A stretch of DNA of 64,000 bases from Cyrtodaria siliqua (lineage: Eukaryota > Mollusca > Bivalvia > Adapedonta > Hiatellidae): contig JAWPHD010000290.1 of NCBI GenBank assembly GCA_037043455.1, forward strand, positions 1 to 64,000. Direction: 5' to 3'. The notes under the pieces were generated by a model. The model did no database searches and was not told the DNA's origin. It saw only the letters and a list, made by a program, of their open reading frames with translations. Below, piece after piece: positions 1-11,169 of the stretch. A program made the translations under genes and the position numbers. Each line of letters opens with the position of its first letter. Positions within the stretch are counted from its first letter, which is position 1.

Positions 1-409
1 GATAAAATACATATTAAAGAAAACAAAAAACACTGCAAATTTATTAAAAATAAATATACATATGTAAAATGTATAAATGTTATGGTTATTTTGCAGTGAT
101 TTTCTTTGCTTTAAAATACGTTTTGTCAATATGCCATATATGGTAAAAAGGCTCGATGACGTCATCGTTCCAAGATGGCAGCCTCCATTTATGTTTTCTC
201 GCAACTTTTCAATAGGTCATATCTCCTTTATTTTTCATGGCATTTTGATAATACTTTCAGCTTTTTTCAAGTTGTTCAGAGCCCTTTAAAAGAAACATTG
301 TTAGAAAATAGTGCATCAACCCCTTTAAAACACTTCCCTAAGCCTCGTCAGTCAAATGGGCATGTCACCCGGTTGATTCCGTGTATCAGAGTACTCCGAG
401 CATGCATAT
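1..409. other. Intronic/intergenic sequence, no gene seen
   Basis: AT-rich DNA. Two short overlapping + strand open frames (77-289 and 175-411) have no recognisable motif or splice context and look like chance. I see no other structure before the GA-rich tract begins. Confidence 0.5.
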
Positions 410-696
410 GAGAGAGCAAGAGAGATAGAGAGAGAGAGAGGGTAACAAAGAGAGACAGAGATCAACAATAACAGAGAGAGAGGCAGAGAGAGAGAGACAT
501 AGAGAGAGAGAGAGAGAGAGAGAGAGCAACACAGAGAGAGGGAAACAAAGAGAGAAAGAGATAGATAGATAGAGATAGATAGAGCGAGAGAAAGATAGAG
601 AGCGAGAGAAAACAATGAAGAGATATAGAGAAAGAGCTATAAAGAGAAAGAGAGAGTGAGAAAAAAGAAAGAGAACAATATAGAGAGATATTGAAC

Positions 697-766
<70 letters not shown>

Positions 767-780
767 GGGGGGAGAGAGGG
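410..780. repeat. GA-rich simple repeat, about 370 bp
   Basis: Long run of interrupted (GA)n with minor GATA, GAAA and CAGAGA variants; the purest stretch is about 693-765. The opposite strand gives a Ser/Leu-rich open frame at 352-615 that is purely a product of the CT repeat and is not called as a gene. Confidence 0.95.
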
Positions 781-989
781 TATACTAGATAATGGTTCTT
801 TTAATTATAACGATGACAACAATTCTACGACTGTCAGTATCTGACCAATTTTACTTTACAAACAATAATTGTAAAGGAATTTTAACCTTCAATTATACTT
901 AATTATATACATATTATATAATCCAACCAGCGCTTTCCGCGTATTTTATTGCTAATTTAAAGTCTGATAGTAGTAACATATAATAATAG

Positions 990-1200
990 CGTTGTATATT
1001 ATAAAGGAACAAAACGATGCCAATAAGTTTATGAAGGTTTTGAAAGAAATTTCAACCCAAATTTCGGTTCAAGTTTTTGAACAGATCTACATGAAACACG
1101 TTATACATTTCTCAGGTATAGGTTTATACAAAGTGAACGGGAATAGAACTCATGCAGATTTCATGTGGGCCGACGGATCGCCACTGACGTACACGAACTG
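990..1200 (+). CDS. Exon A: C-type-lectin-like domain, N-terminal and core part
   Basis: Open frame ending exactly at a consensus donor (GTAAGA at 1201) inside a Trp codon, so it leaves in phase 2. The 69 complete codons match the middle of a C-type-lectin-like domain: an alpha-helix like 'NDANKFMKVLKEI', then 'GIGLYKV', then the core motif 'FMWADGSPLTYTNW', which corresponds to the usual IGL...W.DG..L.Y.NW. The acceptor is less certain: TAG at 987-989 gives a phase 1 start but has a poor pyrimidine tract. The exon has no cysteine; the position normally Cys in the helix ('FC') is Met. The domain continues in exon B at 10315. The function of such domains (sugar or protein binding outside the cell) is known for the family; ligand binding here is unproven. 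Confidence 0.75.
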
Positions 1201-1330
1201 GTAAGATAAACGGAAACTATGCGTAAGCATATATTAGATTCCGATATGTTACACTTCTTTATTTTCCTACTTGGACATATGGTTTATTGTAGTGATCAAG
1301 TGCCAGATCGAAATAATTAACTTAAAAAAA

Positions 1331-1400
1331 CAAGAGGTCTGAAACGTTTAACAAAACAAGAGGTCTGAAACGTTTAACCAAGCAAGAGGTCTGAAAGAAA
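1331..1400. repeat. 27-bp tandem repeat, about 2.6 copies
   Basis: Three successive copies of a unit containing 'CAAGAGGTCTGAAACGTTTA' follow one another directly; the third is truncated. Sits 130 bp inside the first intron. No function is suggested. Confidence 0.85.
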
Positions 1401-2254
1401 AAAGTACGTGATAGCATAGTTTAAGGAGTATTGGTGATTCGGATGAAGTTTTACGTCATTTTATCACGTGTTAAACCGTATATGACGGTCGATATGTTTG
1501 TGGTTTAGGAAGCCAACCCTATTTTTCCTAGGTAGGGTCAGTATTATATACCTCTACCCATCCGTAAGAATCGACACTTTCTCACTTGACAATTGATCAT
1601 TCATAAAATACAACGGTCACACTTAACTTGAGAATAAGGTATTCACGCGTTTATTCTATACATCTCTATATACAACTTTTGACTCTTTAGACAGACCATT
1701 TTTGACCCCAGGGATTTCACTTCATAATCTTTGATATAGATATCGTTTCTGAAAATATGTTATTATTAGTTTTATTTTTTTTTCATATTTCTATATACAA
1801 ACATTGAAACATTGATTTTTATCCCAGAGTCTTTTTAAAAATTTCACAACATTTCAAATTAGTTTATTTTCTATTTACAATGAGTATTATTGTTATTATT
1901 ATTATTAGCCTGTTAGACTGTGCAATCAGTAGTGTCTTCCAAAAGGTATCAACTGAGTTTGAACATGGAAATGAAGCTGAGGGGCGGGGGAGCTCGTACG
2001 ATGGCCGTGTTACAATAAAAAAAGATAATAATTGACAGAATAGGGACACCGAAACTCAACTTAGTGTTCAATTGTCGAAAACAAATTTCTAAATATGTGT
2101 AACAGTTCTTGAACAGATTGTTTGTTTTATAATTTGTAGCAGCCGCGGCCAACTTGGGTGTTGCGTTGACCTCATTTATAAGATTTTGAAAGGTACTAAT
2201 CTGTGACTTATCCACGTGAAGTTAAGCAAAAGTTAAGTTGTTTGGTATTCCTTG

Positions 2255-2305
<51 letters not shown>

Positions 2306-2900
2306 TTTCTAATCCTGGGAGAGTCAATTGTTTCATGTTTAGGATCAGAAATGTGACGGTTGATCAACATTTTGAGAATTCGTTAGTACACTATTTAAAT
2401 CTCTTCATAAATACGACATCCGTGGTAGACATTTTTTACCCATTGGTATTAAACGTAATGTTAAATTATGTTGTTGTTTTCAGTGTATTACGTCTCCCCG
2501 TGCTTGCAATCAAAACTCGCTGAACCCATATTTATTTACAGATATCTCTGGTACATTCTCAAATACTTTTGTTTTCTTACTTTAATTTCATATAGGTGTT
2601 TCCATTACTAGATGCTTTAAAGGTTCTGCGTATTGTTTAATCACCCTAATAAGGATATGATACCTGCTTTTTACTTTAGTATTTTGACTGTTACTTGTGA
2701 TACGCAGGCTTCATAACCTCTGCTCCCAACTAAATTCCATTTTGTTTATTTCGCCCATTGTTTTCTTGATTAAGACAAAGCATTGTTTTAGAAAGTTTGA
2801 CCATACTGGCCAAGGAATGGCATGAAAATACATCGTTGAAGGTTCCATGTTTACCGTCATATGCATACCATCTTCGGGATGGATCAAATGTCTGAACTGT
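1401..2900. other. Intron sequence, no gene seen; (TA)n at 2258-2304
   Basis: AT-rich intron. A (TA)n microsatellite occupies 2258-2304. The open frames here (1864-2215 minus, 2203-2523 plus) are driven by low-complexity sequence and show no domain. Confidence 0.5.
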
Positions 2901-2919
2901 TGACATTTTAAATAGAGAT

Positions 2920-3055
2920 TTGCTCAGTCCGGTGCTAGAGGGCGTGAACGGTAGCAAGCAGTTTTCATTACTGTTCACGAACCCTCTCAATTAAACCGAG
3001 ACGGTGTATTTGTTGTGTTCGACAATTTCCAGATTTCTCCCTTTATACTCTTTTT
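2920..3055 (+). mobile_element. Short interspersed element family X (MITE-like), copy 1
   Basis: Same sequence family as 16605-16765 (reverse), 31857-31965 and 47590-47757. Shared landmarks are 'GGGCGTGA(A/G)CGGTAGCAAGC', 'CTCAAT(C/T)AAACCGAGAC', a 'TGTTCG(G/A)C' segment and an 'ATACTCTTTT' end. This copy is the most diverged. A short palindrome around the CGGTAG motif is clearest in the 16.7-kb copy. Confidence 0.7.
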
Positions 3056-3182
3056 AAACGCTTTTGAACTGGGATAATCTGAACTTGAATTTATGACAAA
3101 AGAGTTGATTTTAATTTCGATATCCAGAGCAGCATCTTATGGGATATATTGATAGGGACCAATAGAGTCGCCTATAGACAGA

Positions 3183-3335
3183 GTGGACAAAACAACTAAA
3201 CATTCTGTGATAGTAGTTCGTAGTGGAACTTTAAAATCAAAACGGGTCTTCAATGTTACTGTATGTTACTGTGTTTAGCAAAATTCAAAATGGCCGCTAT
3301 CCAAATGCAAATGATGACAATATATTCCGCTTAAT
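3183..3335 (+). repeat. Dispersed repeat family Y, copy 1
   Basis: Matches 33655-33810 over about 150 bp, sharing 'AGTGGACAAAA', 'ACATTCTGTG(A/G)TAG', 'AAAATGGCCGC(T/C)(A/G)TCCAAATG' and 'GA(C/T)AACAATATATTC'-like segments. No coding potential. The 500 bp up to 3840 holds nothing else I recognise. Confidence 0.7.
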
Positions 3336-3839
3336 ATGCCAAAACATATGACCTAACTCAAAGAAAAGTTACGCAAAAGTGTTTTGTTTTATTTAACGCC
3401 CTCTCCCACTCTTTCCTCCTTCCCCCGTCCAATCTGCGTGCTAAATGCCTCTTTTTAACGCCCTAAAAATGACAACTGAAACTGATGATTTCTGGAATAA
3501 TGCAAATAAAATATAGTTATAAGTTTAACCAGTATATCTTTAATGATTTAAATGTTGTTCTACATTACTTGGAATTAATATGACCGTAAACACGAAAAGT
3601 GATAAATGAGGAGTTTTTAAAGTAACTCACAAGTTAAATAAATAGTGAAATAACTAAACCTGCTGAGTTCTAGAATAATTCAATACACTTAAAGAAACAT
3701 TTTTCTGATGTTCCTTCATTTTCTTTTATCAAGCAAATAATACCTATCATAGAATAATAAATCAGTGAAATTATTATTTTGTTGGTTTAGATTAATACCT
3801 TTATTTAGCATAATTATTATAAAGTCCTTCTTCAAAAGT

Positions 3840-5215
3840 GTATTCTATACAGATACCGATCATACCTGTCATAATCAATGTAAATATCCACCAGCATGTA
3901 GTGCAAAACAAACAAGGCAGTGGGCTTTCAATTTCCCACACCCTTACAAATACAAGCCATAACAGTCATGAAAGACGTAAGTATCCTCCCACATATTGTG
4001 CATAACATGGAGGATTTTATAACTGATATTTTGACAATAAAACACATTTTTACTGAAACAATACGATAACCTGTTTAAAATTGCCTATTAAATGTTTTAA
4101 TTTTACAATATTCAAACTTTTTAAGCCGAAATTAAGGTTTAATTTCATACCCAAGCCAACCCAGTTTTCTCTTCTTGGAGAAGGGATTGAATGGGGTATG
4201 AAAGTTAATACTCGGACCACGTAATGCGTAGGATTGTTCAGAACAAAGATGACGTGGGCTCAAATATGAACACCCATGGAGATTCAGGTCATACATGCCA
4301 TAAATCACGCAAGACCACACCCACATAGTTTACAGAACATAGTGTCATAAGGTTTCATTTGCCCACACTCATACAGATACATGCCATGTTAAAGGTAAGA
4401 CAACATCCACTTATTGTACATCATATAGACGCAGAGGGCTTCAAGTTGTCCACACCCAAACAGGTGCAGGCCGTACATTAGGTTTCGTATAAGAAAATAA
4501 GCACGTATTCTACAGGACATAGGCGCAGAAGGATTCGCCTTGCTATCACCAAATCAGATACATGTCATACCGTTCATGTTATACACACATATTATACCCA
4601 CGTATTGTAAGGAACATAGAGACATTGGGGTTCAAGTTGCCCACACGCAAACAGAAACAGTCCATACAGGTCATGTTACCATAAATATATACCCACGTAT
4701 TGTACGGAACACAAAGGCGATGTTCTTCAATGTGTGCACACCCAAACAGATAAGGGTCATACCGGTCATGTTACAAGTAAGTGTATGGAGGATAAACGCA
4801 GAAGGATTCAAGTTGCCCACACTTAAACCGATACAGGTCATAACTGTCAGGTTACACTTACATGTAAGTATATATCTACTTATTGTATGGAGCATAAACG
4901 CAGAAGGCGTAAAGTTGCCTACACTCAAACTGATGTAGGTCATACATGTCATGTTACACATAAGTATTATACCGCTGCATTGTATAGAACATAGAGACAG
5001 TGGGCTTCAAGTTGCCCACATCCAAACAGAAACATGCATTGCCGGTCATGTTACACCTGAATATAGACCCATGTATTTTAAGACACATAGATGCACTTGG
5101 ATACAAGTTGCCAATACCTGTCATGTTACATGTAAGTCCACACCCACGTAATGTATAGAACACAGAAGAAGCCCACACTCGTACAGATACAGCCTATAAG
5201 TGACAAGTTACATGG
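3840..5215. repeat. Degenerate ~95-bp minisatellite, about 14 copies
   Basis: A unit of about 83-101 bp recurs, marked by 'CAGATACAGGTCATACC', 'CATGTTACA', 'CCCACGTATTGTA' and 'TTCAAGTTGCCCACAC'. Copies are diverged. Stray single units occur at 8325-8400 and about 8840-8900 beside SINE sequence. The open frames in this interval (for example 4540-4938 plus and 4671-4961 minus) are repeat shadows. The array ends where the Penelope-like fragment begins. Confidence 0.9.
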
Positions 5216-5227
5216 AATAAAGGTCAA

Positions 5228-6855
5228 GTTTCATCAATAAGCACTTATGACTTCTCTACAATATATACAACCTTACCACATCACCTTATTAAAGACAAGC
5301 TAATTTCTCTTATTCAAAAAACATTCGCTAGAGAAAATACTACATTTTTGGCATGTAATACTATTAAAGCGTTTTTTACTAACGGCAATTATACTATGTG
5401 GACTTGCTATGAAGTTTGTGAAGCACTCATCTCCCTATTAGATAATGTTTTCGTCAGGTATGCAACCACCGTTTATAGACAAATTGTTGGTATCCCTATG
5501 GGTACGAACTGTGCACCACTTGTTACAAATTTGTTTTTATTTTGCTATGAAAGAGATTTCATGTTGAGTCTTTCACCAGATACCCAGGCAGATGTTATTG
5601 AAGCCTTTAATGACACCTCTCGGTATCTGGATGACATATTGAAAATTGACAACCCTTTCTTTCCAACTATGGTTAATAATATTTATCCTAAAGAACTTCA
5701 GCTTAACAAAGCTAATATATCTGATAATAACGCTTCTTTTCCTCATTTGGATCTCTCTATTGAAAATGGTGAAATAATTAGCAAAATCTATGACAAGAGA
5801 GATGATTTTAATTTTGACATTGTTAATTATCCCCGCTTGGATGGGGATGTTCCCCGAGCAACTTCTTATGGGGTGTATGTGTCTCAACTTATTCGTTTTT
5901 CAAGAGCTTGTACTCGAATTGAGGACTTTAATATTCGGAATCTTTGTATAACTAAAAAGCTACTTAATCAGGGTTACTGTTACCATAAACTTCGTAAAAC
6001 CTTTGCAAAATGTTATTATCGTAACCCTGATCTTCTTCCAAATATGAAAGTAATTTAAGGACTCTTCTGCAATAAAGACTATCACAAACTGAGTTCTATG
6101 GTGATGTGATTTATAAACTGTGTAAGATTCATGGTCATGATCACTTTCATACTATCTTTGTTAAACTTGTTAAACAGTTTATCAAAAGTGGTTATGACCC
6201 TATCATTTTGCAACGTACTGCATGCTTGGTGGTGGACCCTTTTACAGTTCGCCACTATGCATTCCTCTTTAATTGTACGATGACCGGGCAGGCTGTGTCG
6301 CCTACCTAAAGCACATTGGGACGGTGGCGTTTGATGTTTGTCTATGATCTTTCTTGTCGTGCCCTTAATGGTTTATTCTCTTGTTGCTCTGGCTTCTGCC
6401 AAGTCACTGAGTACCTTCATAGTGGTTTTCTAGGCTATTGTTTTTTTGTATTATATTTACACGAGCATATTTGTGTTTTACTTATGTTGCCTATTGATGC
6501 TGCCTTGTTGGTTAGAGATTAGATCATGGCGGGGATTTCTTTATTTACACTGTCCTGTTTTAATGGGATGACGGTAGGGTAAGTGTGAGGTTTAGTGCAC
6601 CATAGAACCGGTTTAAACCCCCAGTGGCCTACTTTGCCACAGACCGTTCCAAGGCGGTAGCCCTATTGTCAACCCTTTTGTGTTTGTTATGTCGTTTGCA
6701 TTTATTATTACTTTTACATTCTTGTTTGTCTGTTTGCGTGTTTGTTTCTGTTTTTTTTGTGGTTGACTGTCATCCTTGAATGCTACTTTCTCTGTCCGAT
6801 CTGTTTATATTTCTTTATACATCCACTTGTCGTATGACCCTAGTGGTTTGGACTA
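5228..6855 (+). mobile_element. PLE-1: 5'-truncated Penelope-like element with 3' tail
   Basis: Starts just before RT motif A, covers the rest of the RT, a short C-terminal region and a long 3' non-coding tail. The tail carries a block ending 'AAGGCGGTAGCCCTATTGTC' and then 'CCTTGAATGCTAC', both found at many other places in this window. It abuts the ~95-bp minisatellite at its 5' end, with no visible 5' terminus. Confidence 0.88.
5231..6309 (+). pseudogene. Penelope-like reverse transcriptase, truncated and frameshifted
   Basis: Reads in one frame from about 5231 to 6058. Motif A is 'STYDFSTIYTTLPH' with the catalytic Asp at 5249-5251. 'QIVGIPMGTNCAPLVTNLFL' at about 5479-5538 is the GxPMG..CAP block typical of Penelope-like RTs. 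Motif C is 'RYLDDIL' at 5621-5641 with both Asp codons present. The block 'YDKRDDFNFDIVNYP' follows. At about 6050 the frame shifts: the C-terminal part ('FYGDVIYKL', 'HTIFVKLVKQFIKSGYDPII') continues in another frame to 6309, after an in-frame stop at 6076-6078 where the 60.7-kb copy has a sense codon. The N-terminal half is absent. The element is dead, although the RT palm residues seen are intact. Confidence 0.9.
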
Positions 6856-6859
6856 ACTC

Positions 6860-8320
6860 AGGAAAGAATGAATGTCGCTGACTGCATTTACAGAAGTTTG
6901 ATGCAACTTTTAATATGTGTTTAAGGTATATACAATTATCAAAAAACAAACAAGCGACTACACAGATGAAAGATCAAAAAGACTGTTCTCATGAAAGTAT
7001 AAGACGTTCGCAGTATTAGCACGAATACTGAATACGTTGACTATCTATAGAGGACATTAACGTGTTGTTGAAGTTACAACAGTGTTTATGATCAGTAACG
7101 TTACAAAGAATTATGATCTAACTCGATGTATCTGATGCGCGTGAGTTGATGACCATGATGCGCAACTCCAGTGAGCGTTGATTGTCATCAAAAGCCTTCT
7201 ATAAGGGATGATGACGTAAGGATTAGCCTCCAACGAGGTTGTGATATGATGCCAATGAGATTTGTTGACAGGCCAGACACGTGTCCCAGGGTTTGTCGCT
7301 TCTACGAACACCTGACGATATTGTCGCGGTACGGTGACCGTCTCCACCTGCTCATTATGTTATACGCTGAAGCACCTAAAGGGCCTACACACCCAAAAGG
7401 CTTAGCTCCACGCCTGGGGGCTTAGGCTGTAACGAAACTTTTAGACGACGGTTTATTAACACAACACTCGTATATAATCATCGTAACAGAAACAAAGCAT
7501 TATCTAGTAAATATATGTGAGCCACTCTCTAATAATGACGTGTAGCAGTGTATAAGTATTCTACAACGTCATTTATACGCATCGGCATATGTATATATAT
7601 ATATATATATATATATCAATCATCTCACCGTTAACCAATTCACCTATTATACAACGTTATCAATTTAATCTTGTATTATAATTAATGATCGACTACTATA
7701 ACTATATTTATAAAAGTTGACTCCATAAAGATTATGTTAGTTGTATCAAGTCAATGTTTGAAAAACATATACAAGTTGATCGGATGTAACAACATCACCA
7801 AACAAAATGGCGACGCCCATTGAATACAAATGTACAATAAAACTGCATAAATAGATATACTGACCACATATTGCCTGTGAATCTCACCATTTTCAAACGA
7901 CTGGTTCTAGCAAAGCGACTGTGTAACAGTGCACTTTATAATCCAAATTCCCGCCCAAACAATCATTTTCCACGTTTCATTCCGTGCCAAACGTGGCAAC
8001 AGAAGCAATGTTCATATCTACACGAATGAACCCTTAAACAAGTTTGCCCTTTACAGAGATAAATTGTATAACACCTACAATTGTACATGCATTAACGCAC
8101 ATATAAATTTATTGAACGGCCCTGCATTAGCCGTTATGAAAAATCTCGCTTTCCCATGGAACATGAATATATCATGCAAATGGTGAATATGTTTCAACTG
8201 GAAAATGGATTAGCATGATATTCACAAATATCGTCAAGTGCTAACAAGAGCTCTGTACGACCAATACGTTTCTATTCAAGATCGTTTTGTGACACCAATT
8301 GCGTCAGAAAGCGTAATGTA
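6860..8320. other. Intron sequence, no gene seen; (TA)n at 7591-7616
   Basis: Contains a locally GC-richer patch at about 7110-7440 with overlapping open frames on both strands (7111-7347 minus, 7171-7425 plus) that match nothing I recognise, and a (TA)n tract at 7591-7616. An 85-codon open frame at 7929-8186 was considered as an exon and rejected. Confidence 0.5.
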
Positions 8321-8396
8321 GATAACTACAGTCCATACCTGCCATGTTACACGCAAGACCACACTCACATATTGTACGAAACATTGACGTAAAATA

Positions 8397-8800
8397 GTCG
8401 TATCAATATACTATGGTTGTCGTTATTTAACGGAAAAGCCCGAAAAATCCGACGCGTTCAAGAGTAAAGCCTTAGCATCACTCGGTTTCCGAAATCAATC
8501 TTTATAGGTTGACTAATTGGCCGAGTAGGCTAACATGTAATGTCATGTAATGTGAATCCTCTATCGTATCAACATAAGCTATGGTTGTCGTTATTTGACG
8601 GAAAAGCCCGAATATATCCGACGCATTCAAGAGTAGAGCCTTAGCACCACCCGGTTTCCGAAATCAATCTTTATAGGTTGAATAAGTGGCCGAGTGGGCT
8701 AACACGTCTGCTATTGGGCGAGCCGCTGTGTCGAAGTTGGTGTCTAGGGCTGACTGTTCGAATCCGTTGGTAAGTGGTCGGTACAAAACAAATCCACACG
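8397..8800 (+). mobile_element. tRNA-derived SINE material with a 168-bp internal tandem duplication
   Basis: A block starting 'GTATCAA(T/C)AT...CTATGGTTGTCGTTATTT' is present twice (about 8397 and 8565). The second copy runs into a tRNA-like segment with a class I box A 'TGGCCGAGTGG' at 8687-8697 and a box B 'GTTCGAATCC' at 8756-8765. The box spacing suggests a Ser/Leu-type tRNA ancestor with a long variable arm. The first copy has a decayed box A (8520-8530) and no box B. (CA)n and a stray minisatellite unit follow at 8820-8900. It does not fold as a working tRNA, so SINE is preferred. Confidence 0.65.
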
Positions 8801-9178
8801 CACGCACGCACATGCGCAGCACGCACACACACACACACACTTATATATACATGCCATACCTGGCAAGTTTTTCTTAGACCCACACACACGATGGCTTATA
8901 ACTAATGTCTACCCACACTCTTTTAAATAGCTTTAAACAAATCACAGCAAATAACGGAAAATAAGCATATGCATCAGTTTGTTAATTTATCATTTAGTGA
9001 AAATTATCATTACACATGAAGCGATAAAAGGGAATAAGGCATATACTGACAAAATAAATTGTTGTTAAATTCTTGCAGATATCAGCAATCCAGAAATCAA
9101 CAGTTTTATTTATTTTCGAAACTGTCTGATCTCAAAATCTACATTAGGAGTTTAAAAACCTTCAGGGACGCTTCTAAC

Positions 9179-9560
9179 AATAAAGAGAAATATATTATAT
9201 ACAGTTGGGAACGTTTTTTTTTTGTCCCGATAAGGTCAGCACTCTTGGGTTTTGGTCCCTAGCTAATATGTTTCTCTTCTTATTCATTTTTCTAGAGCTT
9301 GTAGTCGAGTTGACGTCTTTACTGTTCGTAACCTGTATACCAGTTATACCATCAGGGCTACCGTCACAATAAAGAGAAATATATAATATACAGTTGGGAA
9401 CGTTTTGTTTTTTGTCCCGATAAGGTCAGCACTCTTGGGTTTTGGTCCCTAGCTAATATGTTTCTCTTCTTATTCATTTTTCTAGAGCTTGTAGTCGAGT
9501 TGACGTCTTTACTGTTCGCAACCTGTATACCAGTTATACCATCAGGGCTACCGTCACCAT
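9179..9560. repeat. ~190-bp tandem duplication, two copies
   Basis: Two nearly identical copies (from about 9179 and 9369) share 'AATAAAGAGAAATATA', 'CCCGATAAGGTCAGCACTC' and 'TAGAGCTTGTAGTCGAGTTG'. The end of each unit encodes a decayed piece of the Penelope RT ('FSRACSRV...VRNL'), so the duplicated unit spans a junction between non-PLE and PLE sequence. Confidence 0.85.
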
Positions 9561-10285
9561 AATCATCAAATAACCTTTGTACATTTGTATTATCGTAACA
9601 CCGACTGACTACAATGGTGATGTGATTTACACATTGGTAAAAGATCGCTTGTAAATTCATGAAATATTTATTCCTATTCTTAAATGGTTTACCAAAAGAG
9701 GTTATGATCCTATCATTTTGCAAAGCTTTGCATGTTTAATGGTCGACAGTTCGCCACTGTGTTCTCTTCTTTGATCGTGAGATGATAGGACAGAGTATGG
9801 ACCCTATGATGACGTCTACCTAAATCCTGAAAGGACGGTAACGTTCGATATTAGTCTTGTCGTGTCCTAAATGTTTATTTATCTTGTTAATCTGCCTAGT
9901 CATCAGACTATTTGCTTTGAGATTGTTTAGTTGTTTTTATATTCATAAATACATGATCATCTTTGTGTTTTACTTATATTGCCTATTAATGATGCCTAGT
10001 AGGATAGATGATATAGCATGACATGGATTTCTTTATTTACAATGTCCTGTATTATTATTGGGATGACAAATAGGGTAACAGTGAGATTCGGTGCAGCCTA
10101 TAACCTGTTTTAAACCCCTATGGGCATTTTAGCCACTTACCATTTCAAGGCGTTATCCCCATTGGTGTCACATCTTATTTATCCTTGTAATTTTTGATTG
10201 TTTGGATGCGTGTTTCTGATTAAGTGTGGTCGTTAAATGATATTTATGTTATTTACGACTTTTATATCAACTTTTAGAAGTAAAT
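9280..10285 (+). mobile_element. PLE-2: diverged Penelope-like C-terminal and 3' tail fragment
   Basis: After the 190-bp duplication the sequence continues with a strongly decayed PLE C-terminal coding part (stretches equivalent to 'GDVIY' and 'KRGYDPIILQ' at about 9615-9720). The 3' tail follows: 'GATGACGTCTACCTAAA', 'ATTGCCTATTAATG', 'GGGATGACAAATAGGGTAA' and 'TTTAAACCCCTATGGGC'. More diverged than the 60.7-kb copy, hence probably older. Confidence 0.8.
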
Positions 10286-10314
10286 CATAACTTGAGTTTT
10301 ATTTTGTAATAAAG

Positions 10315-10448
10315 GTTATCAAACCAATCCGCAGAGTACAGGTGCTTCATGTTGCCTGTAAATAGAGTTCTAAAGTGGAGAGGTTACGAAGGCTGCGCCT
10401 ATATTCACAATGACATATTGTGTGAATGGACATCTCATGCAAATACAG
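10315..10448 (+). CDS. Exon B: C-terminal half of the first C-type-lectin-like domain
   Basis: 134 bp. The acceptor AG at 10313-10314 follows a T-rich tract ('TTGAGTTTTATTTTG') and is in phase 2; its first base G completes the split Trp codon of exon A (TG|G), giving 'TYTNW' then 'LSNQSAEYRC'. The domain then reads 'LKWRGYEGCAYIHNDILCEW', matching the CTLD C-terminal pattern C...W...C....xxCE. Three cysteines are present (YRC, EGC, ILC). The usual calcium-site motifs EPN/QPD and WND are not seen. The donor is GTAGAA at 10449, leaving in phase 1, which matches the phase 1 start of exon C 282 bp downstream. An alternative acceptor at 10333-10334 would be in phase 1 and would not join exon A in frame. 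Confidence 0.8.
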
Positions 10449-10730
10449 GTAGAAGATGTAAAGTTAATTCAGATTATTTAACTATCATACGCCACTATGT
10501 TCTGACAATGATTAAACTAGTCTAGTGTAACTTGAAACGAAAATGATCCAGTGTATAAATATTAAATATTTCGTAGCATTGTTTTCCACCGTACGTAATT
10601 ATTTAAAACATCACTAAAATCATTGTTTCCACGGTTTCTTATCTGCCAAAAACAGCATGCCAATGTGTACTCATGATGAAACATTGACCCGTTATCATCC
10701 CGAATATGATATGTAACTTATTTCATTTAG

Positions 10731-10877
10731 ATGTCATCTCTGCTCTGCCAGAGGGAAATATTACCTCCGAAAACAGATGGGATGTATTCAAATGTGGCAG
10801 TGGAGAATGGGTAAAGGTGCTTTACGTGTGTGATAAGATCAACGATTGCGCAGACAGCAGCGATGAAAGAAATTGTG
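10731..10877 (+). CDS. Exon C: LDL-receptor class A module with four cysteines
   Basis: 147 bp, phase 1 in and phase 1 out, the usual phase of LDLa exons. The acceptor TTTCATTTAG ends at 10730 and the donor is GTAAGG at 10878. It encodes 'FKCGSGEWV' followed by 'VCDKINDCADSSDERNCG', the calcium-cage half of an LDLa repeat (CDxxxDCxDxSDExxC). Cysteines 1 and 3 of the canonical six are both missing; position 3 (GxC) is Trp. In LDLa modules cysteines 1 and 3 pair, so a whole disulfide is lost while C2-C5 and C4-C6 remain possible. The acidic calcium ligands are retained. Confidence 0.88.
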
Positions 10878-11169
10878 GTAAGGCTGTTTAAATATGCAAC
10901 TGTGATATCATAACGTGTCAAGAATGAATTTGTCGTGATGTAATAGGAGTATTACTGTTGTAACTTGTTCTAGAAGAGTGTATCACCTCGAGTAGGTAAA
11001 TACAAGATCATAATCACATCGTTAGCCTCACATGGTCTCTCGTATGATCCTCTTCTAAACGGATTGGATGATTCTGATCAAAATCACATGGATGATGGTG
11101 AAGTCTACGGCTTCCAAGTTTTGTAAACATTAAGTCAACGTAAAATACAAGATGGCCACCATTTAAAGA

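Noticed and set aside
352..615. Ser/Leu-rich membrane-like protein on the minus strand
   Set aside because: Direct translation of a (GA)n/(CT)n simple repeat.
3765..3962. Cys-containing open frame 'HTCHNQCKYPPACSAKQ' as an exon
   Set aside because: The 3' half is a unit of the ~95-bp minisatellite and there is no suitable phase with the neighbouring exons.
7111..7425. Overlapping open frames in a GC-richer patch as a gene or transposase fragment
   Set aside because: No recognisable motif in either strand; kept only as unexplained intronic sequence.
7929..8186. Possible extra CTLD exon with 'NEPLNK' and 'PWNMNISCKW' and a phase 2 donor at 8183
   Set aside because: Joining it to exon A through the best acceptor (8002) creates a TGA stop; the next acceptor gives Cys instead of Trp. 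Exon B already completes the domain in frame. The motif resemblance is probably chance.
8684..8770. tRNA-Ser/Leu gene
   Set aside because: Box A and B are present but the arms do not pair, box spacing is long, and the segment is fused to a duplicated SINE body.
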